Shown: positions 17,851 through 26,532, numbered from the stretch's first letter. The stretch is DNA of 64,000 nt from Alteromonadaceae bacterium BrNp21-10 (GCA_030418115.1 JAUHQD010000001.1:186001-250000); one strand, 5' to 3'. The notes: generated by a model not told the origin, from the letters alone. Numbers and translations are program-made.

Positions 17851-18051
17851 GCGATTCAATGCAGATGAAATTAGGGCGCAATTATTACAGGTATCAAAAC
17901 AGGTAGCTACCGGCTAGCGTAAATTAAGCGCTGCCTGTATGCTGAGCGCTCATTAGCAAGTGATGCTATGCGATAAAGATGACTGAGTGATAATGATTAA
18001 GTATTTTTTCATCAGCGCCGATACAAAACCGAGAGAGCAGGCGAGTATGTT

Positions 18052-18924
18052 ATGAAAAAAAGAATTTCTATTGGGGTATTGTTGTGTGTGCTGTCATCAA
18101 TAACTCAGGCCGGTGTACGTCATTATCAAGCTAAAATTGAATCTTCCGATTGGGCGTTAACCGATGCCAATCGCATTCAATGTACCTTACAACATCCCAT
18201 TCCTGGCTATGGTAATGCGCAGTTTATCAGCATGGCCAGCAAACAGCTGAATATGGAATTCAATTTAGATATGTTGAGTTTGCCCGATACCTATGGGGTG
18301 GCGGGTGTGTATTCGGTGCCGCCACGTTGGATGCCTGGCGCGATGCAAAAGACCATCGCCGATATGACCCTACGCAAACAATACGATGGTGATTTACCGC
18401 AAAAAGCCGCATGGACCATGCTCACCGAACTAGAAAAGGGCTATTGGCCGACCATTTATTATCAAGATTGGTACAACGATTATGACAAGGTTGCTGTGGG
18501 CCTAAACGCCAGTAATTTCCTACCGACCTATCAGCAATTTGTGGCTTGTGTGTCTAACTTATTACCCTACTCCTTTGATGACATTTCCTACACTGTGCTC
18601 AGTTACAAAAAGAACAGTTCGGAATTGAATAAAATCTCCAAGCGTAAACTCGATATGATTGGTGATTATTTACGTGAAGATACCGACATGGAATTGGTGT
18701 TGTTGGATGCTTATAGCGACAGCTACGGCGGCCGCAATACTAACTACGAGTTATCCGTACGTCGTGCAGAAAGCATCAAAGCGTATTTTACCGAGCGCGG
18801 TGTCGAGGCTGATAGAATTGAAGTGACTGGCCATGGTGAACGCCGTCACATAGCACCGAACGATCACGAAATATCGCGGGCAAAAAACCGTCGCGTGGTG
18901 ATCCGCATGGATCGCTCTAGTTAA
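18052..18924 (+). CDS. motY: sodium-driven flagellar motor protein MotY
   Basis: This periplasmic T-ring component of the Na+-driven polar flagellar motor is 290 residues. It has a signal peptide (cleavage after ITQA near 20), the MotY-specific N-terminal domain (VRHYQAKIESSDWALTDANRIQCTLQHPIPGYG, AAWTMLTELEKGYWPTIYYQDWYN), and a C-terminal OmpA-like peptidoglycan-binding domain (ELVLLDAYSDSYGGRNTNYELSVRRAESIKAYF...RIEVTGHGERRHIAPN..NRRVVI). It should anchor the PomA/PomB stator ring to peptidoglycan. Transcribed alone from the rnt-motY divergent region. Confidence 0.95.
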   Translation: MKKRISIGVLLCVLSSITQAGVRHYQAKIESSDWALTDANRIQCTLQHPIPGYGNAQFISMASKQLNMEFNLDMLSLPDTYGVAGVYSVPPRWMPGAMQKTIADMTLRKQYDGDLPQKAAWTMLTELEKGYWPTIYYQDWYNDYDKVAVGLNASNFLPTYQQFVACVSNLLPYSFDDISYTVLSYKKNSSELNKISKRKLDMIGDYLREDTDMELVLLDAYSDSYGGRNTNYELSVRRAESIKAYFTERGVEADRIEVTGHGERRHIAPNDHEISRAKNRRVVIRMDRSS

Positions 18925-18964
18925 TAGTGAAAGAGTTCATACCTTGCGTTAAGCATATTAATAG

Positions 18965-18998
18965 AAAATAGCGGCCAAGAATATTGTGCCGCTATTTT
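18965..18998 (+). terminator. rho-independent terminator after motY
   Basis: AAAATAGCGGC pairs with GCCGCTATTTT over a 12-base loop and is followed by a T run. Confidence 0.85.
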
Positions 18999-19077
18999 TT
19001 TGTTTGTGTCTGTGTGCGTACGAAGTGTTTGTACTTATTCAAGAACTTAGAGCTGTTCTAATACTAGCTGTTAAGAG

Positions 19078-19461
19078 CTATTCGCACTCGATCAGTTCGA
19101 TGGCATAGCCATCTGGGTCACGTACAAAGGCAATAACAGTATCGCCGCCTAATACTGGGCCGGGTTTACGATAAACATCAGCACCGGCTTTTTCTAAGAC
19201 TTCACACAACCCATAAATATCTTTTGCACCAATGGCAATATGCCCAAAGGCGCTACCCATATCGTAAGACTCAGTGCCCCAGTTATAGGTCAGCTCAATC
19301 ACAGTGTGGTCAGTTTCATCGCCGTAGCCAATAAAAGCCAAGGTGTATTTATATTCGTCGTTATCACTTTGACGCAATAACTTCATGCCCAGTAAGTCCG
19401 TATAAAAAGCGATAGAACGTTCAAGGTTGCCAACACGCAACATGGTATGTAGTAATTTCAT
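19078..19461 (-). CDS. gloA: lactoylglutathione lyase (glyoxalase I), copy 1
   Basis: The enzyme converts the methylglyoxal-glutathione hemithioacetal to S-lactoylglutathione. All four metal ligands are present: H5, E56, H74 and E122. Signature stretches [47 protein letters not shown] and [14 protein letters not shown] are typical of the short metal-dependent (Ni/Co in bacteria) type of 127 residues. A second gene at 21831-22214 encodes a protein differing at about five residues. This copy follows rnt/motY, the common arrangement, and so is probably the ancestral one. Confidence 0.96.
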   Translation of the reverse strand: MKLLHTMLRVGNLERSIAFYTDLLGMKLLRQSDNDEYKYTLAFIGYGDETDHTVIELTYNWGTESYDMGSAFGHIAIGAKDIYGLCEVLEKAGADVYRKPGPVLGGDTVIAFVRDPDGYAIELIECE

Positions 19462-19627
19462 TGGATTCTCAAATAGTAGATTGGAGCTAACGTTATGTTG
19501 CCGTATTTTAAGATAATTGAATGCAGAAGGCCAAATGCACCTGAGGTTTTAGTTTATTTTTATTGGAAATGACATACCAGTCGTCCGACTAGTATGTCTG
19601 CTAATTTATCGTCTTAATGCTAGTGAA

Positions 19628-20632
19628 TTAATCACGCTTTAACACAATTCGATAATGAGCCTTACCTTCACGTAATTTGGCTATGGCTTCATTCACCTGA
19701 GCAAAGCGAAAATACTCAGTGATCGGTTCAATTTGATGTAAGGCTGCGAAGTCCAACATCTTTTTGATGGTGCCAGGGCTGCCTACTGGTGAGCCGGATA
19801 CCGAACGTTGTCCCATAATTAACGGAAATACACCTAAATCTAACGGCTCTAAGGTGGCACCAACAAAGTGTAAACGCCCCTTAGGTGCTAACGTACCAAT
19901 ATAGGCATTCCAGTCGAGTTTGACATTCACCGTTGACAGGATGAAATCAAATTGACCAGCGGCTGCTTCAAGTTCATCTGCGCTACTACTGTTGAGAGTA
20001 TTGTGCGCGCCCATTTCTAGTGCTTCTTTCTTTTTGCTTTCGCTAGAAGTAAAAGCGGTAACTTCACAGCCCCATGCGTTCAAAAATTGCAGCGCCATAT
20101 GCCCTAAACCACCAATACCAATAACGCCGACCTTGGAAGTAGGTTTAATATCAAACTGCACTAAAGGATTGAATACGGTAATTCCACCGCAAAATAACGG
20201 GCCTGCGGAATCAGGATTGACGCCTTCAGGAATGGCTACCACTGAATTGGCTTGGGCACGTACTTTATCGGCAAAACCACCATGGCGAGCAGCAATAGTA
20301 GGCTGTGCAGTGGCACATAAATTTTGGTCGCCGGATTGGCAGGTAGGGCAAGTATTGCAATAGGCCGAATGCCAGCCCAATCCCACTCGTTGGCCCACTT
20401 TAACGCTGGTGACATCTTCACCCACAGCGTTAATGGTGCCGACCACTTCGTGACCGGCCACAAACGGATATTGGGTAAAGCCCCAGTCGTTATCCAGCAT
20501 ACTGATATCGCTGTGACAGATACCGCAGGATTCTACATTCAGTTCTACTTCATCTTTAGCTAGCTGACCAGGATCGTATTCAAACGCTTCGAACTTCGCT
20601 CCGGCTGCCATGGCGGCATAGGCTTTAATCAT
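19628..20632 (-). CDS. NADP(H)-dependent zinc alcohol dehydrogenase/aldehyde reductase (CAD/YahK type)
   Basis: This medium-chain dehydrogenase has 334 residues. Catalytic zinc ligands lie in ESCGICHSDISMLDNDWG and AGHEVVGT. The structural zinc cysteines are in YCNTCPTCQSGDQNLC. The Rossmann motif is VGVIGIGGLGHMALQF. The overall pattern, with GWHSAYC and the ARHGGFADKVRA loop, is the cinnamyl-alcohol-dehydrogenase/YahK group that reduces aldehydes. It lies between two gloA copies and divergent from a LysR gene, so a role in clearing reactive aldehydes such as methylglyoxal is plausible but inferred from context only. Confidence 0.9.
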   Translation of the reverse strand: MIKAYAAMAAGAKFEAFEYDPGQLAKDEVELNVESCGICHSDISMLDNDWGFTQYPFVAGHEVVGTINAVGEDVTSVKVGQRVGLGWHSAYCNTCPTCQSGDQNLCATAQPTIAARHGGFADKVRAQANSVVAIPEGVNPDSAGPLFCGGITVFNPLVQFDIKPTSKVGVIGIGGLGHMALQFLNAWGCEVTAFTSSESKKKEALEMGAHNTLNSSSADELEAAAGQFDFILSTVNVKLDWNAYIGTLAPKGRLHFVGATLEPLDLGVFPLIMGQRSVSGSPVGSPGTIKKMLDFAALHQIEPITEYFRFAQVNEAIAKLREGKAHYRIVLKRD

Positions 20633-20761
20633 TGTTGACTCCTGTTAATCGGTTATTGGTACAAACGTGTATGCAGCTTAGATGCTGGAATTCATTTGCG
20701 CTTGTAAAATTATGAGTAATAGGCAAAATAAAAACAATGAATAAAAAAGAAACCGATTGTT

Positions 20762-21679
20762 ATGATTAAAGAAACAATAGATTTGAAGTTATTACGCTAT
20801 TTCGTGGTGACGGCTGAAACACTTAATTTTACCTTGGCCAGTCAGGCATTAAATATTCCTAAATCGGCGCTGAGTAAGGCCATTGCTAAACTTGAGGATG
20901 GGCTGGGCGGCAAAGTGTTTGAGCGTTCTTCACGGGTGGTGCGTTTAACTGAAACTGGCCATATTCTTTATAGCCGGGCCATCGTCTTACTTGATGATGC
21001 TAGCCATCTATTGCACGATTTAAAAACCATGCAACACAGCGTTGCCGGACATTTAAAGCTGGCCGCAGCACCAGCGTTGGGACGTTTTTTGGCACAAGAT
21101 ATTATCCCCTCGTTTTTAAAGCAATGGCCCGAAGTATCCATTAGCCTGAAGTTATCCTACGAGTATGAAAATCTATTTAAAGAGGGATTTGACCTAGCAT
21201 TTCGTATGGGTCAAAACCGCGATGAAAGCGTGATTGAACGGCCACTGGGTTTGGCTAATAGGGTGGTGGTGGCTGCGCCGGATTATCTCGCCCAGCAGAC
21301 TAAAATTAACCATCCTCAAGATTTAATTGACCATAAAAGTGTGCAAATATTTGAGCGTCAACAACAGGTTTGGACCTTACAAAATGGCAAGCAGACTGAG
21401 CAGGTCAGCTTGAATACTTCCTTTCAATGTGCCGATTTTGTAGCCTTGGTTGATGCGGTATCGGGTGGTTTGGGCGTGGCTCAGTTACCTTGGTTGGTGG
21501 TACGTGATGCCGTCAAATCGGGCCGGTTAATTCATATTCTGCCACAGTGGTTAAGTAGCGGTTTACCTATCTCATTGGTCTATCGCGATGGACATAACAA
21601 ATCTGCTAAGTTAGCTGAGTTTTTAGCTTGGATTGAACTCAATAAAGATCAATTTGATTTGCGTTTTAATGGTGAATAA
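20762..21679 (+). CDS. LysR-family transcriptional regulator
   Basis: The 305-residue regulator has an N-terminal winged helix-turn-helix (LKLLRYFVVTAETLNFTLASQALNIPKSALSKAIAKLEDGLGGKVFERSSRVVRLTETG). The C-terminal periplasmic-binding-like domain (about 90-290) contains the YEYENLFKEGFDLAFRMGQNRDESVIERPLG region seen in the CrgA/AaeR-like LysR subgroup. It is divergent from the alcohol dehydrogenase, with 130 bases between the starts, the usual layout for a LysR protein controlling its neighbour. The inducer is unknown. Confidence 0.92.
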   Translation: MIKETIDLKLLRYFVVTAETLNFTLASQALNIPKSALSKAIAKLEDGLGGKVFERSSRVVRLTETGHILYSRAIVLLDDASHLLHDLKTMQHSVAGHLKLAAAPALGRFLAQDIIPSFLKQWPEVSISLKLSYEYENLFKEGFDLAFRMGQNRDESVIERPLGLANRVVVAAPDYLAQQTKINHPQDLIDHKSVQIFERQQQVWTLQNGKQTEQVSLNTSFQCADFVALVDAVSGGLGVAQLPWLVVRDAVKSGRLIHILPQWLSSGLPISLVYRDGHNKSAKLAEFLAWIELNKDQFDLRFNGE

Positions 21680-21684
21680 TTGGG

Positions 21685-21724
21685 GCTGAATTGCTGAATT
21701 GCTGAATTGCTGGATTGCTGAATG
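21685..21724. repeat. tandem repeat, five 8-bp units
   Basis: Units of GCTGAATT: three perfect copies, then GCTGGATT and GCTGAATG. It starts five bases after the LysR stop codon and lies in non-coding DNA. Confidence 0.9.
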
Positions 21725-21830
21725 CGTATGTACAATTGACATGAGCAATAGCCGTTAACAGATTGCCCAAGATTTATCTGCCTGTGCTTACATCAGTTCA
21801 TCTACCTGAACTGATGTAAGTTATTCAATA

Positions 21831-22214
21831 TTAGTCGCACGCGATGAGTTCAATGGCATAACCATCGGGGTCACGTACAAAGGCAATAACAGTATCGCCA
21901 CCTAACACTAGGCCGGGTTTACGGTAAACATCGGCTCCGGCTTTTTCTAACGTCTCACACAATCCATAAATATCTTTTGCAGCAATGGCAATATGCCCAA
22001 AGGCGCTCCCCATATCGTAAGACTCAGTGCCCCAGTTATAGGTCAGTTCAATCACTGTGTGGTCAGTTTCATCGCCATAGCCAATAAAAGCCAAGGTGTA
22101 TTTATATTCGTCGTTATCACTTTGGCGCAATAACTTCATGCCTAGTAAGTCCGTGTAAAAAGCGATAGAACGTTCAAGGTTGCCAACCCGTAGCATGGTA
22201 TGCAGTAATTTCAT
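21831..22214 (-). CDS. gloA: lactoylglutathione lyase (glyoxalase I), copy 2
   Basis: The 127-residue product is almost identical to copy 1 at 19078-19461. It keeps H5, E56, H74 and E122, with changes at G78A, V88T, P92L, E126A and E127D by eye. Identity is high within the frame at DNA level too, but breaks off just upstream of the ATG and after the stop, so the duplicated unit is little more than the gene. The proline lost in the PGPVLGG loop is well conserved in the family, so slightly changed kinetics are possible. It probably has its own promoter. Confidence 0.95.
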   Translation of the reverse strand: MKLLHTMLRVGNLERSIAFYTDLLGMKLLRQSDNDEYKYTLAFIGYGDETDHTVIELTYNWGTESYDMGSAFGHIAIAAKDIYGLCETLEKAGADVYRKPGLVLGGDTVIAFVRDPDGYAIELIACD

Positions 22215-22250
22215 TTGGATCTCGATAAATAAGGCTTGGTTTTAAAAAAT

Positions 22251-22281
22251 GGCGGAAACCCCATCAGAGCAGATTTCCGCC
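22251..22281 (-). terminator. rho-independent terminator after the YdhR-domain gene
   Basis: GGCGGAAA and TTTCCGCC pair over a 15-base loop. Read leftward, the stem is followed by ATTTTTT. Confidence 0.75.
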
Positions 22282-22294
22282 GGATCATTACCAC

Positions 22295-23098
22295 TTAGTC
22301 GTAGAAAGGAGAGTTCATATCACGGCTGGCGGCTTCGGTCGCATTGGCATCAAATACACTCGTAGTGTAAGCCGCATTTAATGCAGCGGCTTCGGTTGGA
22401 AAGTAATCCACAACGAATTTTTGCGCGTTTTCAATAGTATCGAAGGCATAGAATCCACCTGGGGTACCGGTATGCAGTCCACTAAGCCATGTTTTCGACA
22501 TTATTCCAGGTTGCTGTTTCAGCGTTGGATTTAACGTGCGCCACGGCGCTGCAGTATTAAATGGTACTGCGTGTACTTGAACTTCTGTGTACACAAACGC
22601 ACCGGGCTTTCCATTCATCTTGCCATCATAATGCATGGAATTCATATCACGACTGGCTTCTTCTGTTGCATCAGCATCAAAAATCTTGGTTGTTTGTGCT
22701 ACTCCAAAACCTCTTGCTTCTTCGGGGAAATAGCCAGTGACGAATTTTTGTGCATTTTCGATTGAATCGAACGCATAAAGTCCACCACCTGACTGATTAC
22801 CCACTCCAGATAGCCAGGTTTTATTCATAAATCCTGGTTGTTCTTTAATTGTTCCATCAATTTGTTGCCAAGGGACATCCTTAAATGGGATGGACATTTG
22901 CAGTTCTGTATAGACGTAAGCTTTTGGTTTCATCGAATTTTCCTTAAGAGTTGGGGTATTATTTGCACTGACATTAAGAGACGTAAAAATGGACGTTACT
23001 GCAACAAAAACCATTGCTGTAGTGCCGAGCTTTAAAACGCAACGCCGGTCATATCGCTTGCTTGTGGTGACTTTGGGTTTGTTGCCCTGGGTATTCAT
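22295..23098 (-). CDS. exported protein with two YdhR-type (putative monooxygenase) domains
   Basis: ATG at 23098 has an AAAGGAG ribosome site. The 267-residue product begins with a hydrophilic stretch and RRCVLKLGTTAMVFVAVTSIFTSLNVSA, a possible twin-arginine export signal. Two homologous repeats of about 97 residues follow: first YVYTELQMSIPFKDVPWQQI...EEASRDMNSMHYD, second FVYTEVQVHAVPFNTAAPWRTL...EAASRDMNSPFYD. Each resembles the small dimeric ferredoxin-like YdhR family, which is usually cytoplasmic and single-domain. The tandem form probably makes the dimer within one chain. Divergent from a TetR gene with shared operators, so likely its main target. Confidence 0.8.
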   Translation of the reverse strand: MNTQGNKPKVTTSKRYDRRCVLKLGTTAMVFVAVTSIFTSLNVSANNTPTLKENSMKPKAYVYTELQMSIPFKDVPWQQIDGTIKEQPGFMNKTWLSGVGNQSGGGLYAFDSIENAQKFVTGYFPEEARGFGVAQTTKIFDADATEEASRDMNSMHYDGKMNGKPGAFVYTEVQVHAVPFNTAAPWRTLNPTLKQQPGIMSKTWLSGLHTGTPGGFYAFDTIENAQKFVVDYFPTEAAALNAAYTTSVFDANATEAASRDMNSPFYD

Positions 23099-23120
23099 TG
23101 TATGTCTCCTTTGTATTTTA

Positions 23121-23202
23121 ATAACGATCACTATATAGTGGTCGTTATGTTGATTTTTAAATAGTGATCGTTATTTGTCAATCATTAAATAACGATCACT
23201 AT
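23121..23202. promoter_or_regulatory. four-site TetR operator region
   Basis: The 14-mer ATAACGATCACTAT occurs at 23121-23134, inverted with one mismatch at 23135-23148, inverted perfect at 23161-23174, and direct perfect at 23189-23202. The first two form a 28-bp palindrome. The array fills the space between the start codons of the divergent YdhR-domain and TetR genes. Confidence 0.85.
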
Positions 23203-23219
23203 CAAAAGGGGTGAAATCT

Positions 23220-23819
23220 ATGAGACATAAAGGTGTGGATAAACAAGCAACGCGGCAGAAGATGCTTGAAGCGGCTAGCTGCTGCTTTCGCAAACATGGT
23301 TATGCGGGTATTGGTGTTGATGGGCTATCCAAGGCTGCTGGCGTAACATCGGGTGCATTTTATTCGCATTTCGGATCGAAAGACGGAGCATTCAATCTTG
23401 CACTAGCGGCGGGCCTTGATGAGGTGATCATAGGTGTGCCAAGGTTTCAAAATGAGCATGGAACTGAATGGGTCAAAGTGTTCACCGACTATTATCTAGG
23501 TCAGCAACACATGGCAGATCTAGAGACCGGCTGTGCTATGGCCGCATTGACACCTGAAGTGGTTCGTTTTGGCGCAGAAGTACATCAAGCATTTGAGGAA
23601 AAAATGACGCTGATTGCAGAACTAGTGGCACAGGGACTGAGTGGTGAGTCGCCCGAAGATTGCTTAGCAAGAGCCTGGTCGATGTTGGCGGTACTTATTG
23701 GTGGGTTGAATATAGCGCGTGCAATGCAAAGTGCTCAAGCGTCTAAAACAGTAGCTGAGGCAATTAAAGTCGCTGTGATCAATGCTGCAGGTGAAACTGG
23801 TGTCGTAGAATTGGCCTAG
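23220..23819 (+). CDS. TetR-family repressor
   Basis: ATG at 23220 follows AAAAGGGG by eight bases; a GTG three codons earlier is in frame. The 199-residue protein has the N-terminal TetR helix-turn-helix (TRQKMLEAASCCFRKHGYAGIGVDGLSKAAGVTSGAFYSHFGSKDGAF). The C-terminal ligand domain has YYLGQQHMADLETGCAMAALTPEV, a pattern with a cysteine seen in the AcrR/NemR-like branch that senses electrophiles. It is likely to repress itself and the divergent YdhR gene through the four-copy operator. The ligand is unknown. Confidence 0.93.
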   Translation: MRHKGVDKQATRQKMLEAASCCFRKHGYAGIGVDGLSKAAGVTSGAFYSHFGSKDGAFNLALAAGLDEVIIGVPRFQNEHGTEWVKVFTDYYLGQQHMADLETGCAMAALTPEVVRFGAEVHQAFEEKMTLIAELVAQGLSGESPEDCLARAWSMLAVLIGGLNIARAMQSAQASKTVAEAIKVAVINAAGETGVVELA

Positions 23820-23935
23820 CCATAAATGCACAATTCACCTCGCTTTTTTGGGGAATTTCGGCTGAAATATTGTGAATGGTCTGAGAGAGCAACCTTTGCT
23901 CTCTCAGATTGTTTCAACAATGATAAAGTGCCACA

Positions 23936-24175
23936 TTATAAGTCTTCACACGCTCCAGCAAAATGGCACCAAGACTTACCGCCGAGTTTTTCACATTCGG
24001 CTCGGGTGGCAGAATTTTTTTTCAATACACCAACTCCACCTTTCATAGACCAGCATTGTCCTTTTTCGTTAGCATCTGCTGCGCTCGACATGCATCCTTG
24101 CAAAGCTAACACGGCAATACAGCAAAGGATTATGGCCCAATTTTTACTGCTACTACCCAGCTTTGTATGAGTCAT
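23936..24175 (-). CDS. small cysteine-rich lipoprotein, unknown function
   Basis: The 79-residue product has a lipoprotein signal (NWAIILCCIAVLALQGC, acylated cysteine near 28). A 50-residue mature part has four further cysteines (QCWSMKGG, AECEKLGG, SWCHFAGACEDL), which could form two disulfides. AAGGA stands about eleven bases before the ATG. I know no family for it. It sits alone between the TetR gene and the Gfo/Idh/MocA gene. Confidence 0.7.
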   Translation of the reverse strand: MTHTKLGSSSKNWAIILCCIAVLALQGCMSSAADANEKGQCWSMKGGVGVLKKNSATRAECEKLGGKSWCHFAGACEDL

Positions 24176-24498
24176 CTTTATTGTTCCTTAATTTAAAATA
24201 AGAATTCAATTCCATTACTTGCTACAAAAACTCCAGTTCTACATCAAGGTTTGTAACTGCTCGAAACAACAACATTGACGTGGAAACAACACCCACAAGT
24301 GTAGACCTTTATGGTGGATTGTCTTAAACCTAGAGTAAGGGCTGAATAATTTAGGGGTACTTTTGGACCCATAAAACGCCACGACAAGCTCGTTTAGATT
24401 ATCTGGCATTGCATAGCGTGCTGATTATTCAACCGGCGACATTTCTTTAACGCAGAAAAAACAATAAAGCCAAGCAATGGAATGCTTGGCTTGGGGAG
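24176..24498. other. intergenic region with one terminator
   Basis: This 323-base stretch holds the terminator of the leftward oxidoreductase gene (24467-24492) and the promoter region of the small lipoprotein. Nothing else was recognised. Confidence 0.5.
24467..24492 (-). terminator. rho-independent terminator after the Gfo/Idh/MocA gene
   Basis: AAGCCAAGCA pairs with TGCTTGGCTT over a six-base loop. On the leftward transcript the stem is followed by TATTGTTTTTT. Confidence 0.85.
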
Positions 24499-25656
24499 CT
24501 AAACCTTGTGTAAAATATTGGGTATACCAGCGAGGGATAACTCTTTACCGCCTTGTTCTATGGACTGATATATTTTCTCGATGATAAACATATCACGCAG
24601 GCCCATTTCCCCAGGGGCTAAAGTTTCAGTGTTATGTAACACGTTATTGGCAAATGCATCCATATGCTGAGCTTGTTGATTAACCGCGGTGAAATTCATC
24701 TCGCCTTCTGGGGTATAGCCTTTTAAATTGCCATATACATAAGCAGGGCCGAGTCCGAATTCGCCTTTATCGGCAGTAGCTACTAATTTGCCGTAGTAGT
24801 CTTGTTCATAACTGCTTTTAGAATGTACTACCGCTCCTGATTTGAATTTGAACGTCCATTCCAAGGAGCCTTCTACTGTTTTCCAAGCAGCCTTATCAAT
24901 GGTGGTATCACGAGCACTCACGCTAATAGGCAGTTCACCTAAGGTATAAATAGCCCCTTGAATACAGTAAATGCCGATATCCATTAATGGTCCGCCGCCA
25001 GAGAATTTTTTATCTGCACGCCACTGCGTACGGTCGTTCATTTTAAAACAAAAATCGGCTTGAACATTTTTAACCTGACCATACACTTGGTGTTGACCCA
25101 GTCGCATCATTTCGAGATTAAACGGATCATGATGCAGTCGATAACCAATGCCCAGTTTTACATTATGCTTTTTACAGGCATCAATGACTTGTTGGCATTC
25201 AGCCACCGACACCGCCATCGGCTTTTCACTAATAACATGTTTGCCAGCTTTGGCTGCACGAATGGAATATTCCGCATGCATGGAGTTAGGCAAAACCACA
25301 TAAATAATATCCACGTCATCGTTGTTAGCGATATCGTCAAAATTGTCATAGTTGTAGACGTTTTTGTCGGGAATATTGTATTTTTCTTGCCAGATTTTTT
25401 CTTTGGATTTGGTACCGGTAACAATAGCCGCAAGGTAGCAATCTTGGGTTTCAAGCAGTGCAGGGCCCAATTGTCCCCGTGAATAATTGCCTAACCCCAC
25501 TAGGGCTATGCCAAGTTTTTTACCGTCTTTCTTCTTAGCTGCGGCTAAGTTGGAAAATGTTAACGCACCAAAACCTAGTGCACCAAGGCCAATAACAGAG
25601 TTATTTAAAAATTGTCGTCTGGTAATAGCTTGTGGTATTTGAGGGGGCTTTTTCAT
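24499..25656 (-). CDS. Tat-exported Gfo/Idh/MocA-family oxidoreductase (glucose-fructose oxidoreductase-like)
   Basis: ATG at 25656 puts a twin-arginine signal (ITRRQFLNNSVIGLGALGFGAL) at the N-terminus; a start at 25728 would bury it. The 385-residue protein has a Rossmann domain (LGIALVGLGNYSRGQLGPAL), the catalytic EKP motif (HVISEKPMAVSV, about 155), and the C-terminal alpha/beta domain with GGGPLMDIGIYCIQG and YGNLKGYTP. It is related to the periplasmic NADP-bound glucose-fructose oxidoreductase group that moves hydride between sugars. Its terminator shows it is monocistronic. The window also has a GMC/DUF1080 sugar-oxidation operon, a thematic match. Confidence 0.9.
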   Translation of the reverse strand: MKKPPQIPQAITRRQFLNNSVIGLGALGFGALTFSNLAAAKKKDGKKLGIALVGLGNYSRGQLGPALLETQDCYLAAIVTGTKSKEKIWQEKYNIPDKNVYNYDNFDDIANNDDVDIIYVVLPNSMHAEYSIRAAKAGKHVISEKPMAVSVAECQQVIDACKKHNVKLGIGYRLHHDPFNLEMMRLGQHQVYGQVKNVQADFCFKMNDRTQWRADKKFSGGGPLMDIGIYCIQGAIYTLGELPISVSARDTTIDKAAWKTVEGSLEWTFKFKSGAVVHSKSSYEQDYYGKLVATADKGEFGLGPAYVYGNLKGYTPEGEMNFTAVNQQAQHMDAFANNVLHNTETLAPGEMGLRDMFIIEKIYQSIEQGGKELSLAGIPNILHKV

Positions 25657-25845
25657 AATAAAATCTCGCGATAATGAGTAAGCCATTCTGACCAATAAAT
25701 GTACGACATGTTGATGTTTAATCGTCAATTTTTGGTTTAAAATCGTTACTTGGTTTTTAATTGCAAATGGTTTTGCGGTAATCTTTTTTATTGGCTATGC
25801 CAACAGTCATCCTGACATTTTTCGTGCCGTACATGCACAACTACC

Positions 25846-25873
25846 GGTTCGTCCTGAGCTTGTCGAAGGATGG
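25846..25873. repeat. possible dispersed palindromic repeat
   Basis: The stretch contains TTCGTCCTGAGCTTGTCGAA, an imperfect palindrome that I recall as a common intergenic element in many bacterial genomes. Only one copy is seen in the window. Confidence 0.35.
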
Positions 25874-25887
25874 TCAACTTTACTAGC

Positions 25888-26500
25888 CTACGTCTTTTGT
25901 TTTACCTGCGCAGCCAATAAAAGTTCTACGTGCATAAAAAATCTAGCAGCGTCGCAGTCCAAAACATTTGATATCCAAGACCACCACTCACTCCAGCGGT
26001 CGGTACCACAACCTTTATCTTTAAGAGGGGTGAGTTCGTTTAGGAAGGAGTTCTTAAGATAATACATTTTTCGAGATTTTAAGTTTGCTTTGGCTATTGC
26101 TTCTGCAAAAAACGTCTGAAAAAAATGGTCAAACGAACCGTCTTCTATGGCGTTATTTAAGCCTTTATAGATTACGTCATGTAGTTGGGTATTGCTTTTG
26201 CGTACAAAAAATAGACAGTAAGAGGATAAGATAGCGCTATGCTATTATCGATTACTACGTTGGGTACTTTAGAGTATTCTAGGTCAGACCAAATCTCCAT
26301 CATTCAACGCGGGTAATAATCAATTCGTTGGCGCTCTAACATGCCCATAATGCTGTTTTATGAGTGATTCTTGTTACGTTAAACATGTTGAACTCTAATA
26401 TGTCTGTATCTGCTCAATCACTGCCTTGACCGGCTACCAATCGCAGCAAAATCAACAAGCTCAAAGGAGTGTTTTTACTACTTTTTAAGGATGGGTGTCT
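25888..26500 (-). pseudogene. decayed solute-binding-like protein gene
   Basis: Read leftward and stitched over frames, it gives LVAGQGSD*ADTDILEFNMFNVTRITHKTALWA, then MLERQRIDYYPR*MMEIWSDLEYSKVPNVVIDNSIALSYPLTVYF, then FFVRKSNTQLHDVIYKGLNNAIEDGSFDHFFQTFFAEAI to a stop at 25888. This follows the last half of the protein at 57963-58844 (LVQGKDWPDTKILQANG, LFPRSVVEIW, YFFVNKNNVVLANLLQIGLEKAISSGDFEKLF). At least two nonsense codons and two frameshifts are present, one of them in a T run near 26207. The N-terminal half is missing; beyond 26500 no similarity could be followed. Clearly inactive. Confidence 0.75.
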
Positions 26501-26532
26501 TAAAAATTGTTCACGCTTTGTCGTCTAACAAC

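Noticed and set aside
23826-24170. Rightward 114-codon frame after the TetR gene
   Set aside because: It lies opposite the small lipoprotein gene, which has a good ribosome site and lipobox; the rightward protein looks like an antisense reading.
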